A DNA stretch of 64,000 bases from Tardiphaga sp. vice304. GTDB taxonomy: Bacteria > Pseudomonadota > Alphaproteobacteria > Rhizobiales > Xanthobacteraceae. Shown here piece by piece: positions 63,329 through 64,000 of the stretch (positions are counted from its first letter, which is position 1; every line of letters begins with the position of its first letter). The notes beneath the pieces are model-generated. The model was not told where the DNA came from. It saw only the letters and a program-made list of their open reading frames with translations, and searched no databases. The position numbers and the translations under genes are program-made. The stretch spans positions 3,460,001 to 3,524,000 of the forward strand of contig NZ_CP041402.1 in assembly GCF_007018905.1 (NCBI RefSeq), written 5' to 3'.

Positions 63329-63843
63329 AGGTAGTCCTTTCGAAGCGTTGCCGAGGCGCGGATGATGACGGCGGCGATCTCGGCATTTGCCGTGATGTCG
63401 GATTTCGCGCTCAAAATTCGAGCGCGCTTGTGCATGGGGTCGCGGACGATGCTGATTTCGAAAAGGTCGAGCGCGGAAATGATGCGGTTGCGGCCTTGCT
63501 TGGTCGCTGTTTTTGTCTTGAAGCCGATCGACAGCCCACTAACGAGACCGCCCTTGATCATGCCGTGCACCGCGCGGGCGCGGGGCTGCTCCATGTGCAG
63601 CTTGCCTTTGGCGATCAGCCCTTCGCTGGTCTCTGCTACTTCATCCCAAGTGCCGACCAGATCGTTCGGGCTGTGATTGAACAGCATCGGCATCGAGGTG
63701 ACGGCAAACGCAAACGCGCCTTTGGTGATGATGTCGCCGCTGCTGTCGGCCGAGCCGAACGGCCAAGCTATACCGGTAATTGTGCCGGCGTCGTCTACCG
63801 ACAGCGTCGCTTTGATTTCGAGCTTATCCACGCTTGGCCTCAT
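63325..63843 (-). CDS. HK97-family prohead protease (172 aa)
   Basis: Maturation protease that removes the capsid delta domain. Catalytic His is in MLFNHSPNDLVGTW and Ser in GGLVSGLSIGFKTKT; ALDLFEISIVRDPMHKRARI is the family's C-terminal mark. The ATG at 63843 overlaps the end of the upstream gene by 20 bases. Frame is open to 63873. Confidence 0.9.
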   Translation of the reverse strand: MRPSVDKLEIKATLSVDDAGTITGIAWPFGSADSSGDIITKGAFAFAVTSMPMLFNHSPNDLVGTWDEVAETSEGLIAKGKLHMEQPRARAVHGMIKGGLVSGLSIGFKTKTATKQGRNRIISALDLFEISIVRDPMHKRARILSAKSDITANAEIAAVIIRASATLRKDYL

Positions 63844-64000
63844 GCTTCGGTTTGCCGAGCCAAAGAACTTCAAGAATGGCGGTGGCGAGCGGCTGAATTT
63901 CTAAGAGCGGCCGGCCGATGGCGTAAGTCGCAATCATTTCGTCGGCGCGTTTCGGTGCGACGCCGCCGCCGACCAGCGACAAGCGGATAGTCTCTAAGAG
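63824..64000 (-). CDS. Gene-transfer-agent family tail chaperone, C-terminal end only
   Basis: The 58 visible residues, LLETIRLSLVGGGVAPKRAD, EMIATYAIGRPLLEIQPLAT and AILEVLWLGKPKHEAKRG, match the C-terminal half of the gene-transfer-agent / Phage_TAC_11 family and resemble the chaperone at 56627-56980. Its start is beyond the window. A tail chaperone directly before the prohead protease is not the standard order; the portal gene would be expected here. Confidence 0.7.
   Translation of the reverse strand, partial: LLETIRLSLVGGGVAPKRADEMIATYAIGRPLLEIQPLATAILEVLWLGKPKHEAKRG

Larger units (their letters stand above)
47320..64000. mobile_element. Prophage-like integrated element (left end to beyond window)
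   Basis: From a plus-strand tyrosine integrase at 47377 the gene content changes to phage and cargo genes up to the window end: DUF4062, small proteins, TIR protein, HUH-type Rep-like protein, and a continuous minus-strand block of HK97-type head and tail genes. The cargo is AT-richer than the flanking host DNA. The exact left end and the att core were not found; it must lie between the DUF2383 gene start (47114) and the integrase. No tRNA is at this edge. The right end is outside the window, so the full length is unknown. Confidence 0.85.

Overview
The window looks like the chromosome of a Bradyrhizobium/Rhodopseudomonas/Afipia-type alphaproteobacterium. This rests on the high-GC coding style, an Aap-type amino-acid ABC operon, an NDUFS4-like complex I subunit, a leucine-degradation carboxylase operon, small proteins that I recognise from memory as Bradyrhizobium-type, and three families of nested palindromic intergenic repeats that I recall as abundant in these genomes. 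No taxonomic search was possible.

Host part (1-47.3 kb). An RND efflux adaptor and its outer-membrane channel lie at 0-2.3 kb (minus), followed by a flavin amine oxidase / DUF1365 / CFA-type methyltransferase cluster (2.6-6.2 kb), cysteine synthase and a MOSC protein (6.3-8.1 kb), and an FAD/NAD(P)-binding protein. The aapJQMP amino-acid importer (9.9-14.4 kb) is divergent from metC. A subtilisin-type autotransporter (16.0-19.5 kb) faces an AraC-family regulator. A minus-strand block at 21.0-24.7 kb encodes a GT39, a PAP2 phosphatase, a GT2 and an LpxB-N-like membrane protein, and looks like a lipid A or envelope glycan remodelling operon. PBP1C (24.8-27.0 kb) is coupled to an alpha-2-macroglobulin gene that carries an in-frame amber codon. 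Then come a cold-shock protein, a BLUF photoreceptor, tRNA-Arg(TCT), a polysaccharide deacetylase, an FKBP, the mccB-mccA-mvaB leucine operon (38.2-42.7 kb), OpgC, an L,D-transpeptidase and a DUF2383 protein.

Mobile part (about 47.3 kb to the window end). A tyrosine integrase (plus strand) opens a prophage-like element. Next is an AT-richer cargo region: a DUF4062 protein, small proteins, a pair of paralogous lipoproteins, a TIR-domain protein behind a 12-bp-period repeat array, and a HUH-type replication-initiator-like protein. HK97-type structural genes then fill 54.4-64.0 kb, all on the minus strand and reading toward the integrase. Their order is not canonical: the terminase genes sit between the head-closure and gp10 genes, no portal is seen, and two GTA-type tail chaperones are present. 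No tail-tip genes follow the tape measure inside the window; DUF4062, TIR and HUH genes occupy that place.

The most interesting items are the DUF4062/TIR cargo with its iteron-like array, the HUH protein inside a tailed prophage, the amber-interrupted macroglobulin gene, and a palindromic repeat translated in frame inside PBP1C.
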